The notes beneath the pieces were generated by a model. That model was given only the letters and a program-made list of their open reading frames with translations. It was not told the DNA's origin and ran no database searches. 64,000 nucleotides of DNA from Coccinella septempunctata (taxonomy: Eukaryota; Arthropoda; Insecta; Coleoptera; Coccinellidae). Both the position numbers and the translations under genes were made by a program. Shown one piece after another: positions 12,601 to 23,042 of the stretch. The DNA lies in assembly GCF_907165205.1 (NCBI RefSeq), contig NC_058197.1, positions 17,338,766 to 17,402,765 on the forward strand, written 5' to 3'. Within the stretch, counting starts at the first letter, position 1. Each line of letters begins with the position of its first letter.

Positions 12601-14688
12601 AACGAATATAACAATAGAGAAATCAACTGCGCATTTCGAAAAATTCCACGTCCGATAAGCTATTAATTTCGCATATTAATATAATTTTAAAATAATGGTG
12701 GTATATCTAAAGATAAGGAACATCAATATTCTTCTATGTCTGAACGTGATGCGCAGCTTGTATCATTCAAAAGCGTCTATGTTCTTAACATGGTGAATGT
12801 TCGGTGGTGCGCAGCTTCTACCAAAGAGTAACAAAGAGTTACTCTTCTACCCGTTATTATCTATGGAAACAGACAACGCTCCGTGTCTATGGTATGAAAA
12901 AACCACAGAATATCATCATGAACATCAATATTCTTCTATGTCTGAACGTGATGCGCAGCTTGTATCATCCAAAAGTTCTTAACATGGTGCAAATGTTCGG
13001 TGGTGCGCAGCTTCTACCAAAGAGTAACAAAGAGTTACTCTTTTACTCGTTATTATCTATGGAAATAGATCACGCTCCGTGTCTATGGTATGAAACAAGC
13101 ACAGAATATTAAATCATGAAGGATAGAAGCTGAGCGCCACATTTAAACATAGAATATCAACATGAAAAACTCCAAAGGCTACTTGACGGAAGTTTTTTGA
13201 TGAATGAATTCCGAATATTTAAAGTAAAAATTGTGAATTGTGAAACAGTGAAAAATATCGAATGCCACAATGAAATCCGAATATTAATTGGCTTTCCAGA
13301 CCTAAGATTAACTTTTCCTCAATCAATTTTATGAATATTATAACATCGATGTTCGGCTAATACTTATTTGACGATTTCCAAAAATAACCTGGCATATTTC
13401 ATTACTTTGTGTTGTTTTTTTGTGATCATTCAAATTGATATTCTTTCAGATTCAACAGAGTGTAAATTAAGCACTTTATAATCTAAAGCAGCTTACTTGT
13501 TTTTTGACAGCTGGTGCTATATTAAGTTTACGTTCTCTCAATACTATATTATCGGCCTCTCTCAAAGGCCGTTGGGCGTCATCTTCGCTCTCAAACGTAA
13601 TGAAACCGTATCCTTTAGATACGCCAGCCCTGTCTTGTATGATTTTGGCCGCTTTCACGGTACCATAGCTACTGAAAAGCTGCAGAAGTTCGCCTTCGGT
13701 CGTGTTGGCAGATATGCCACCAACAAATATCCTGTTAGGCACCAGGGTACCTGTAACAAGCATTTGTGCAGCTGTAGCGCACAATCAAATACCAAAATTA
13801 GACTCGCAAAAAGGATTGTGTAATGACCGATAGGTAACCTGTTTAACTGTCATTTGAAATCAAAACGAATTCAGAAAAGAAATTTTAAAACAAGCTCTGT
13901 CTTCAAAAATAATATTTTGATCACATTTACCAAACTGCTCAGAATTTCTCTCTCCTTATAACAACAAAGAGTGGTAAAGGAAGCCAAATATTTCACCTAT
14001 CATATCGAACTAACATAATAAAAATAAAATATACACACATTGGTATGTTTCTCCTTTTTTTTTATAGCAATCTCAAAATATTACTGACCCCCCTCACCTT
14101 CTTTTGATTCAAGTCACATAAAATCATCAAAGTTTTCACACAAAAAATCCATACCATGAAGATGAGTATCATTCACCCAATAAAATTGAATGATGTTGAC
14201 TAATATATGATTTCTTCATTATTTCATGATAAGAATTCTTTTGTTGATAGTGAATATTATCACATGAAAATAAACACATGGTGTATGTGTCATTTCAAGA
14301 TTAATATGATAATTTAAAGTAAAATATTCAGGGTTCATAAAAATATGAATAATTCCACATATGGCCAATGAATGATACTGAAGAAGAATGGCATATGATA
14401 GAGTGAATATGGAAACACATTTCGAAGATTCAATATAGGTAGTATACTGATGAAGATCAATGAACTGTATACAAATTTACACTATGGAATAAGATCATTA
14501 CATAATGTGTAAAACAGATCAATAAATAAATACTCACCATACTTCGGAGCATTGTTGTTAGGTGGTGGCGAATTGTGTATTACAGCTTGAGCATTTCCAT
14601 TAGAAGATGTAACTGGCGTACTGGCTGGAGTATTAGCAATGGAGCTATTAGAACTTTTTTTACCGTTGGGTTGGTTAGGCACCGACAT
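6615..14688 (-). CDS. boule: Boule, DAZ-family RNA-binding protein (long form)
   Basis: Six coding exons: 14688-14538, 13750-13497, 10915-10738, 10681-10569, 9093-8848 and 7850-6615. All junctions are GT-AG and in phase, giving 725 aa. Exon 2 encodes one RRM (about residues 56-135) with RNP2 IFVGGI at 58-63 and RNP1 KGYGFITF at 96-103. RDRAGVSKGYGF-type spacing and LRERKLNIAPAVKKQ are hallmarks of Boule. The following exons are rich in P, Y and Q, like the DAZ-motif region. Boule binds 3' untranslated regions and promotes translation of meiotic mRNAs in the male germ line (family knowledge). The last exon is GC-rich and encodes about 411 residues of proline, histidine, glutamine and asparagine tracts. 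That is far longer than the usual 230-280 aa Boule. An alternative terminal exon lies at 10062-10139. The intron 10916-13496 carries two tandem repeats. Confidence 0.88.
8385..8640 (+). repeat. Truncated copy of a TIR-element family
   Basis: Starts with the block CAGTAGATTCTTGAG and continues with a segment on an ACTGGAAGAC...GGGTGATAT theme. It then has the stretch around CGATACAACCGTTTTTGAGA and CAACAGCCTGTATCTTTTAA. The same blocks in the same order occur in the complete element at 25605-26276 and, shortened, at 44535-44760. No right TIR is visible here. It lies in the last intron of the long boule form. Confidence 0.65.
10062..10139 (-). CDS. boule: Alternative terminal exon of boule
   Basis: Reading leftward from the acceptor AG at 10141-10140, the frame continues in phase 0, exactly the phase left by boule exon 4 (end 10569). 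It encodes 25 residues, SSNYISEGIYPVTQPTYVLL followed by DSLQY, then TGA. Joined to exons 1-4 this gives 257 aa, the typical length of animal Boule. The interval is clearly more GC-rich than the intron around it. No splice donor is needed because the exon ends in a stop. I infer that it is the 3' end of a short isoform; without transcripts I cannot say which end is the major one. Confidence 0.55.
   Translation of the reverse strand, partial: SSNYISEGIYPVTQPTYVLLDSLQY
12345..12640. repeat. Tandem repeat, about 66-bp unit
   Basis: Four to five diverging copies, each carrying GTCATAGAGA, a pyrimidine-rich TTTTTCTTTTTCTTTAATG segment and a GACTGCGC block before a C-rich junction. Copies begin near 12345, 12411, 12477 and 12541, with a partial fifth. 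The first two are nearly identical and the later ones decay. It lies inside the boule intron 10916-13496. Confidence 0.75.
12719..13115. repeat. Two-copy direct repeat, about 200-bp unit
   Basis: The segment 12719-12918 is repeated almost unchanged at 12919-13115. Shared landmarks include GAACGTGATGCGCAGCTTG, GGTGCGCAGCTTCTACCA and GCTCCGTGTCTATGGTATG. The second copy lacks a few bases near AAAAG(CGTCTATG)TTCTTAAC. High identity suggests a recent duplication. It is directly downstream of the 66-bp tandem repeat in the same boule intron. Confidence 0.8.
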
Positions 14689-17600
14689 CTTTCAAATTTT
14701 AAATATCTCTTCCACTTTCAAAAACTACCTGCAAAGGAAATCTGAATTTGAATCCATTTTACCAATCATTACACATATAATTTATCAACAGTAGATTTAT
14801 ATAATCTAATATTACATGTAAGTTTTCAAATTATTATTGAAACATATAGGTTCACCATTTTTTAGCTGCTTCAAAAATAAGCATCTCTCAAAAACAATCG
14901 GTGATAATTCCAAAATAAAAACAGTAGCCAAGCAATCCAAACAAGCGGATTTAGTGGGGAAACAAAAAAATCCCCTATGGTTTGACCTACTTTTGAAACT
15001 TATTCGGCCTATTTTTCACACAACTTTCTCGCAGATACATCTTCAGAATGAATAAATCCAGGCATAAACACTTTATTCGATAAACAATGCAGTTACCTTT
15101 CTCTTTCACCTTTTATCTTGGCTAGATGATAAATAACTAAGAATAATAGTCAACTGAATTTTCACTATAAACTTTAGTGATATTGCAGAAAGAGGAAAGA
15201 ATGAATTTAGTTGCACTGAATAACAAGCAGTACTTTTGAGTTTTCATTCTTTCCTCGATAGGAAAACAAAATATTCAGGGGAAGACAAAAATCACCACTG
15301 CAGTCAAAATGCAGAGGTTTGGCGAACAACGAGAACTCTGTAATTGCAATAAAAATGAACACAATGATAGTCGAGATACTTACTTCAAAAGATTTTAGCG
15401 ATAGTTTATTAAGATTCATGAGTGAATTTTGGTAAAATAACACACAAAACTACCAAAAACTAACGAAGTTTGCACTACAAAACGGAACCATCGAAAATGG
15501 CGACGACCAATGAAATTATAGAACTGTATAAACAGGGTTGTCGTTTTCGCGAAATTGCTAAAAGAAGAGACGGTTAACGTGACAGTGTTGTCGAATTTCA
15601 AGAATTTGACCGGGAATTTCATACTGAAATTTTCGTCTTTTCCTGTTTTCCACAAGATACATGTATAAAGAAGGATTTGGATAAAAAAATGCATTACCAA
15701 AATGATATGAATCATCATGATTCAATGAAATGAAACAATCAGATTCAAAATTATTCATTGAGCAAGCTTGAAAAGACACTAAATTCAATTATTCTCACCT
15801 AAGTTTTAGAAGTCGGCTGAAATTCTTTTTATTTGCTCTATTTAAGTCACTGGATGGGTTTCTTAGTTAATAGTACTAATTAAAATACTTAAAAAGCATT
15901 TTAAAAATTGTAAAATTGAACAGAACTTCAACAGAAAACGTTAACTTTTTCAAAAAACAAATTCAACTGTCAAGTTATTGAATTCTACAGCACAAACTTG
16001 ATTTTTCGTAGCGTAGTAAACATACAACGCAAAGGAAGCTTTGATCATTGAGACTTTTGAAGTTATCTTTTGAAATTTTCGAAAATCTATGACAAATGGC
16101 CTCCTTTTGAATTGTTATTCGACAAGACATTTTTATATTTACGTAATTTATGCAGAGAAACATTTCAAAAACGGAAATATTTGTTGCAAAAGTTTGATAT
16201 TTATAAAGAAATAATTTACTCACGTACATTTTGAGTTTTTCAACGAAATTCTTCACGTACATTTGAGCTCGAAAACGCTGTGTTGAAGGGGCAATTCCTG
16301 CAAAATTTTCATGAAATGAGCAATTATGATTCCCAAGTTTCTCAAGGACTTGGAAATTTTTATTTTGTATACTTCGGAAAGTGCACAAGTCGTAATAAAA
16401 CAAGTAGACCTCAAAATATTATATTTCAAAAATAGTTCTCCTTAAACACTAATTAAATATTACAGAAAATGGAATGATGAACAATTTCAACATATAAGTT
16501 ACAAAAAAATACAGTGTCGAACTGACAGTACATTACAAAATGTTTATTAAAATCAGATCTAACAAATAATTTATGCGATACGAGATAAAACCTCAACAAA
16601 GTTCTATATCGGGAAAAATTTGAATTTACAGTTAACAGTCATGGCTGAAATAACATATTTCAATAAAAAAATTAATTTAAACAATCACATCAATTGCTTT
16701 TTAATACTCAAATTTTGGGAATGTTAAAAACAAACTGTCAATGATGTCTTGTAGAGTAAAAGTACATTAAAAATATTACAAAACTTACTTACATAACTCC
16801 TGAGCTGAAGGATCCTACCAGGAACAATATATTTACGTAGATTCGAAAAGATAATCGTAACAAAAAACTATTATACAATTATATTTTCCGTTAATTAATC
16901 GGAACATATTTGGAGCCTGAACAATTTTCACTTTTCGGAAAGCAAATCAAGTTAAATCTACAATATTCAGTTTCCATGTTGTGATGTATTCGATTTACAT
17001 TTCACAATGTATTGGTTCAGAAACATTCATGTATCTTTTTTGGACGCAGAGTTTCTTCAGAAAAATTGGACAAAACCCATCAGATATTGATTAATTCCAC
17101 ATAATATCCTATTTTAACTCAGTTATAAGGACGAGTCTCCCACCCGCATGTGATGCCATCAAGATATTTGTATCGCTCATCACAACCAGAATAAAATATG
17201 GACAATTCTCCAGATATAAAGTAACCTGCACTTCTAAAGGATGTTTCACCAGCTGTACTCAAAAATCAGTCATTTTTTCAACAATCCGTGGCGATTCTTT
17301 CATTTGCAGTATTTATTTCGAGTGTGTGTTAAGTGAATTTTTTTTTTTAATATATCCGTCAACAGAAATAGGTTTTTTTTGGCTAGTAGACAACCGATAA
17401 CTAGTTTTTCGTTGTTTTTAGCATTTCTAAATAGATCTTTTCATTCAATGGAATAATCTACTCAAACTGAATAAATATCGTCAATAAGGTAAAAATTATT
17501 TGCTGGGCTCTCGAATATTTGTGAATGGCGACATCAACGTGGTCTCCTTCAATTAATATCAACTACAAGGAAAAACTAGATGCACAAACCAAAACAACAT

Positions 17601-17894
17601 GATTAAAAGAAAAATGCATAGGTTCGGATTAAGATGGAATATTATCCTTCGTCACACAGATATAAACTGATTGTTCTTCGAAGTTGAAGTCGATTCATCA
17701 GTGCGTACCTAGTTTCCCTCTTATAGCTAATCATCAACTACCAATTTTCCAAAAAACGTCCATTCCATCAACTCACAAACAAGTCGAAAACTACCTCGAT
17801 AAACCAAGTCCACACAAACCAAGCATAACAAAAACAATAAATAAAAAACTGGGGTGAAGCCGTACGACTTTCGGGATAACTTAAACCTAACAGG
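14689..17894. other. Intergenic region between boule and Rca1
   Basis: Contains the boule promoter side just right of 14688 and, at the right end, the Rca1 3' untranslated region reading leftward, with a complementary AATAAA near 17310. Apart from the helix-turn-helix relic at 15497-15577 I see only AT-rich sequence and uninformative short open frames. Confidence 0.4.
15497..15577 (+). pseudogene. Relic of a transposase-type helix-turn-helix
   Basis: A 26-codon open frame reads MATTNEIIELYKQGCRFREI followed by AKRRDG and a TAA. The pattern EIIELYKQG...REIAKR is the usual first helix-turn-helix of Tc1/mariner or related transposases. The same frame keeps similar character after the stop (RDSVVEF), as expected for a coding sequence broken by a nonsense change. 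Nothing resembling a DDE/D core follows. The family-level assignment is tentative. Confidence 0.35.
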
Positions 17895-19598
17895 CTATCT
17901 GGTGAGACGTTTCAAATTCCTCTTGCTCTGCTTCGAACAGGCCAAAATCCTTATTTTCGGCGGGCTGGGAGGGTCAAAGTCCTGTATCTTCTCTTTCTCC
18001 AAGGAAATGACGGGGGTTGTGAAGAGGGACACTCTCTTCTTCAGAGGGGCGGTCGGGGGTACCACGTCGTTGAACAGGTGGAATACTTGCGTTTTCGGAC
18101 GAATGTTCTTGAGCTTTTGGCTCAAATTCCTCTTAACGCTACACGGCTACAAGAGAACAATGTTTAGATTATGCAAGGTGTGAACTGTGATAGGGGCTTA
18201 CTTTGGGCGAATACTCATTTTCTGAAATGAAACCAGAGGATTCTTCGAAGATCCTGCTGTTCCTAGGACTCTGGAAAATCGAATAAAGGTGACTAGACGA
18301 TTCTTCATTGAAACGGTTCGTTGAACGATCGCTGTTACTCATATCTGACAGACCACTTCTTGAGCTGTTTTTGACCAATGCCGATGATTGACAACTGCAA
18401 TAAGAAAATTTTACAGTCAAAACTAGGCAATTTACAGAAATAAAATTTGCATGCAGCAGAAGTTGTGAATTTACCTATCATAAAAGTCCTCTGGGCCCGT
18501 CTCAGAAAAGCTAAAACACTTTTGACAATAGATATAACCACAAGACACTACATTTTGGCATTGTCCAATGGAGTTTTCAACAATACTTGGCTTCTCACAT
18601 CTTGGACACTTTGTTAGACTCTGATGATAATTCAAGAGTTTACCAATCTGGAAAAATAATTGATGCATTAGGGATAAATATGTAATTACAACAAGATTAA
18701 AAGTAGATCTACCTCCTAAACTTTTACTAACCTTTACATATTCATTGAATCTACTGGGACTCCCTGGAGGACTGTCACTCTTTTCTGGTGAACTTGGAGG
18801 TGTACGTTGATAGTTCTCTTTATTTTGTTTATGAACTTCCATAAATACCTCATATCTCTTTCTTGCTTCTGCATGTGTCAAAATTGCATCTTTCAAGGAA
18901 GCAGATACATGTGATAACCTGTATATATCCCCATTTGATAAATACTTGTACATGACGGACATAATCACTGGGTTTGATACAACTTGCGAAAATAATTTTT
19001 GTGTTCTCAACTTTTCATGAGTTTCGAATAGGCACTTTTTAGCAGGGGATGCTAGTTTTTCCGAACAATCCCTAAATTTAAACGGGGAGAAGGGTTTTCT
19101 CACGTTAGGTTTCAGGTTAGCATACAGAATATCATGTGCCTCTTTCACTGGTGATTCACTAACTTTCAAGTTGAAATAATAGTCTGATTTGAATTTCTTA
19201 GCCTCCTCAATGTATCCGATTCTTTTCTCAGGTGTTGCAGGAAAGGATATTTTCTTTTTGCAATAACTATCTCTCGATTTGTCATGAATACTGCTGGTTC
19301 CCAAATCCAAAGGACAACTGGTTCTAATGTGAAAATTTTCCAAATTATCCACCAACGATTCATTGAGTGTACTGGAGAATATAGGTGATGAGGTGCAAGG
19401 AGTAGATTCAATAACATCTTGTAATTTTTTGGCGGCAAAGAAAGACTGGTTGTATTTTCTTTTTCGGGAGTTAACATGCGAAGTCGGTGTAGTGAATTCA
19501 GTACTGGGCGTCGAACCGAAAATTGCCGATGTAGAAAAGGAACCAGATATGCAACCAGAATCTTCAGATAGTTGGTGGGAGACAGGAGTTGCTTCCAT
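17895..19598 (-). CDS. Rca1: Rca1 / Emi1 (F-box only protein 5), APC/C inhibitor
   Basis: Four exons, 19598-18732, 18647-18475, 18394-18202 and 18146-17895, joined in phase, give 494 aa. An F-box-like segment lies at about 209-250 (VMYKYLSNGDIYRLSHVSAS). It is followed by SP-rich linkers (PPSSPEKSDSPPGSP) and a zinc-binding region: C303-x2-C306, C319, C325, C330-x2-C333 and C348. The C-terminus KRNLKRLTR resembles the Emi1 RL tail. Emi1/Rca1 inhibits the anaphase-promoting complex to let cyclins accumulate (family knowledge). Residues 13-18, DSGCIS, form a DSGxxS phosphodegron. A 5' untranslated exon is likely, because an acceptor-like TTTTTTCAG sits two bases before the ATG. The first intron, 18731-18648, is 84 nt and open in frame, so its retention would add 28 residues, between the F-box and the zinc-binding region. 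Confidence 0.88.
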
Positions 19599-20394
19599 TT
19601 CTGAAAAAACTTAAGCTTGTGAGTAAACGTGATTATTATGAAAATTTCTCTTCAACTTACTTGTCAATTTGAAAAAACTATTGGCACTACACACAGAAAT
19701 ATATAACTCCCAGTAATAATAGAAACGAATTAATTGATTACACAAAAAGAAAATCTTGACTGAGAAGGCGCCATATTTTGCATTTCATTCAGTCGTACCT
19801 TGCAATCATTAATGATCATTGAACACATCAACAATTGAAACTTCGACAACAAAAATTAAATGGAAGCATTTGAATCCATATTAATAAAAATCAACGGATA
19901 TAAACACGAAAATAATCATTCCATAAACATAGCTACACTCCCGCGACTACAGAATAATTAATTAAGTCAACGAATTAAATGACAATGACAACAATCGTTA
20001 ACTCTGTGGTCAAAAATTACTACCGTTAAATGTAAATGTAATCAAGAAAATTGTCAAATAAATTACGGAGGGAAAAGTGATGCCTTATCGTTGCTGATAG
20101 CTCAATTTAAACCAAATAATCACCTAGTTTACACGACACGAAACATTTTCGAACATTTTTTATAGTAGCTATTAGGTGTTGACTTTGTAACTTCATTTAC
20201 AGTTTAGTACTAGATAAATCTCAGTCGAAGCTTTCAAGCTAACTTAAAATCAAATTAAAGTTGATTTTTTTTCTTGATGGACTTTTAATCACAGAAAACA
20301 TTAGTGACCTAACCTTAAAAGTTTCATGTGCGAGCATAGAAGCAAATCGACAGGAAAATCAGCGAGCATAGAATCCTCTGAGATAATTTTTTTC
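19599..20394. other. Shared upstream region of divergent Rca1 and THAP genes
   Basis: Non-coding sequence right of the Rca1 start. Together with 21544-21867 it forms the intergenic space between two divergently transcribed genes, now separated by a TIR element. No clear promoter motif can be assigned by eye. Confidence 0.4.
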
Positions 20395-21543
20395 ATTGAA
20401 CTCTATGGGAACCATAGAGTTCAATGTTTTTTTACTTTTATTTATGGAGAGTAGAGAGAAGGAGAACGATCGCCGTACTAAAAATGTGTCTCCAAAAACG
20501 GGGAAAATAGGTGTCGCTGCGATTACAACGGGTTTCGATAAGGAGTGGGGATTCAAGCGTCAATTTGAAATGAACAGCCTTCATTTTATTTAAGGTTATG
20601 TGTCATCGTGGTTTTTCTGATGATTTTTCAAATACCTTTCTTCAAATCTATATTGAATATGAGTTCTCTGAATTATATGCAATAAAATGCAAGTCGAAAT
20701 CAATGAAATTCAAAAGAAATCACTGATCAAAAAATTGTACCTACTTTTGTTTATCATTGTTTATTGAAAGCAGCTATGTTAGTTGGTTTACTAATCTTCA
20801 AAATTATATAAATCCGTAGTGAGGAGCAGTACACATCAAGACAACAAAAGGTAGCAGTCTCAGATTTATCACTTAGGTATTAGAGTAGATTCTTTTGCCA
20901 ATACTCAGCTGAGAACCGATATAAACCATATATTATGTTATGCCAACAAAATTCTTCAAGAATATTTACTTCTGAACCATGTAGTTTTATTGGTTAAATA
21001 TTCTTATTCAGAAGAGTCAACTTCTCACGAGGGATGACAATTTCGATTTCGTTTATAATGAATCCATCATCTTTTTGATATCTTCATCGCAAAAGTGCTC
21101 TTGACACACAAATTGATTGGGAGTTGATTCTTGAGATAAGGTTTTTTCCAATTTTCTCTCAAAAATGCTCTCGGAAATTTTATCTCTTCTCCTTTTCTTT
21201 CCGATGCCAAAACACTCTTATACTAGCGCACGCTTCAACATTTCACCATGGTCATATGTTGTTCTCTTATCAAAAATCGACAATAATAATATTCCTATCA
21301 TCTGTCACCAGGGAAACAGTTCACTCAGCCAACGAGCCAACTACAATTTGATTTGTGTAAACAAAATTTTGCACTCTCGTGATGGCCAGCGCCACTGTTG
21401 TCAAAAACATGAACTACTACTATTGGTACATATTTTAGGGGACAAAAAATCTGTGGTCTCAAAGCAGCGATCGTTCTCCTTCTCTCTACTCTCCATACTT
21501 TTATTAAACTCAATGAGAAATCTATGATCCCATAGAATTCAAT
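20395..21543. mobile_element. Non-autonomous TIR element, 1.15 kb
   Basis: The two ends are inverted copies. A perfect 30-bp inverted match links 20444-20473 and 21467-21496 (core GAGAGTAGAGAGAAGGAG). Looser inverted similarity extends outward to ATTGAACTCTATGGGA at 20395 and its complement ending at 21543. The left end also contains a perfect 15-bp hairpin, CATTGAACTCTATGG, with a 3-base loop. No open frame resembling a transposase lies inside, so it must depend on a partner. The target duplication is obscured by T-runs on both sides, so the superfamily is not assigned. Confidence 0.72.
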
Positions 21544-21867
21544 CTTTTTTTTAATTTAATTAGAAAACTAAAAAAAATTATTGGTTTTAATTTTAAGGAA
21601 AATTTTTGAATAACCGTTAAAAAATTTATTCGAATAAATTCACTAGAACATTGTAAATCAGCGTACTGTTGCTAAAGAAACTTGTCAATTTTCCGGTCAA
21701 TATTGACATTTTGAGTAGGGAAAAATACCGACGAGACACCCCTTATTACTCGGAAAATGTTGAATTTCCACCTTGCATTTTCCTAATTTAAGCCGATAGT
21801 ATGCTACTCGAGCTTGAAATTCTTCTAGTTGTAATGTCGTTCTATTGAATTCGAGTGTATCGTGAAA

Positions 21868-23042
21868 ATGGTTCATTCCTGCTATATTTGTAAAATCTCA
21901 TCAGAGAAGGACCCTACTGTATCTTTCCACAGGTGCTTCATTAATTCAAAACCAAGATTTCATAGCTAATCATTCGATTTCTAGGTTTCCTAAGAACGTC
22001 CTACAAAGAGCAAAATGGGTTGATTCTTTAGGTTTGGATGGAATGAAAGTATCAACAAGCACAAAATTATGCTCTAAGCACTTTCCTGAGGACTCTTTTC
22101 GAGTCAGGGATGGAGGAAGAAGAGACCTCAAACCATCAGCTATACCATCGTATAAGACCAACTTGGAAAAAATGTAAGAAGTTGTAATATTAATTCACGA
22201 CCCTAAATTCAGCCCACACTTCTATTTCAGGTATTCCGACGATTCTATTGTACCCGAGGAAATGCTGTCCGAGGCCCCTAATTCTGATTTGGGCAAAGAT
22301 GATTGTGAGAATTTCACAATGTTCCTCACGGATAATTTAGAATTGTTTCCCGATCATATTTTGAAAACAGACTATTTGGACAATTCCGATTTGTTGTTGA
22401 ATGACTCCATGGAGACTGAGATGATGGACACTGAGAGCATTAACATCGAGATGTCGAACGTGTTGAATCCCATTTTCAGGTAGATTAATTTTTGAAAATT
22501 GTCATTCTTGAATTCGGTATTGATGGATTTTTTTCAGTGAGAGGTTGTCTGATTTGAGCTCTTCACTAGAGATATCTCCTTCAGCTTCTATTTCCAGCAC
22601 TCCCACACCAAGTTCTGCAAAAACAAAGTTCCAATTTTCTCCGAAAGAATGCCAGGATATCGTTAGACCGATTCAGAGTAAGTGCAAACTTTCAGTCCTT
22701 TTCAAAGTAGAATAATAAACAACCGTTTTAGCTCAAGAGTCTACTTTCGATGTCGATAGTTTAATCAGCAAAATATCGGCAGATAACAATTTCAAATGGA
22801 GGGCATACTTCAAACAGTGCACAGTTGATGATTTTTCAACCCCAGAAATGGCCAGAAGAAATATCGAGTTAGGTAAGAAAGAGATAGAGACTCACCAGAA
22901 GAAAATCAAGATACTGCAACAGCAGAACCGTAGGTTGAAATGTAGGGTAGCTAGGTTGAAACAATTGCTGAAGCAGTGCAAACAGAACAATTCTGTAGAT
23001 ATTGGTAATATTCTCGACGAAGACGACGAAATAGATATTTAG
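21868..23042 (+). CDS. THAP-domain protein with C-terminal coiled coil
   Basis: Five exons, 21868-21932, 21985-22173, 22231-22479, 22538-22677 and 22732-23042, joined in phase, give 317 aa. The N-terminal THAP zinc finger shows C5-x2-C8, P24, W33, C51-x2-H54 and F55, then the LKPSAIPS segment equivalent to the family's AVPTIF box. The middle is acidic and serine-rich. Residues after MARRNIELGKKEIE form a basic, leucine-bearing coiled coil (QQQNRRLKCRVARLKQLLKQ) like those in THAP1-type proteins. The protein ends in a short acidic tail. THAP domains bind DNA sequence-specifically, so a nuclear DNA-binding regulator is the inference. THAP domains derive from transposases, but no transposase core is present here. 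The orthologue cannot be named from sequence alone. Confidence 0.85.

Noticed and set aside
18471..18731. Rca1 annotated as a 375-aa protein ending after FYDR
   Set aside because: This reads through two introns; the spliced version completes the zinc-binding cysteines and the RL-type tail.
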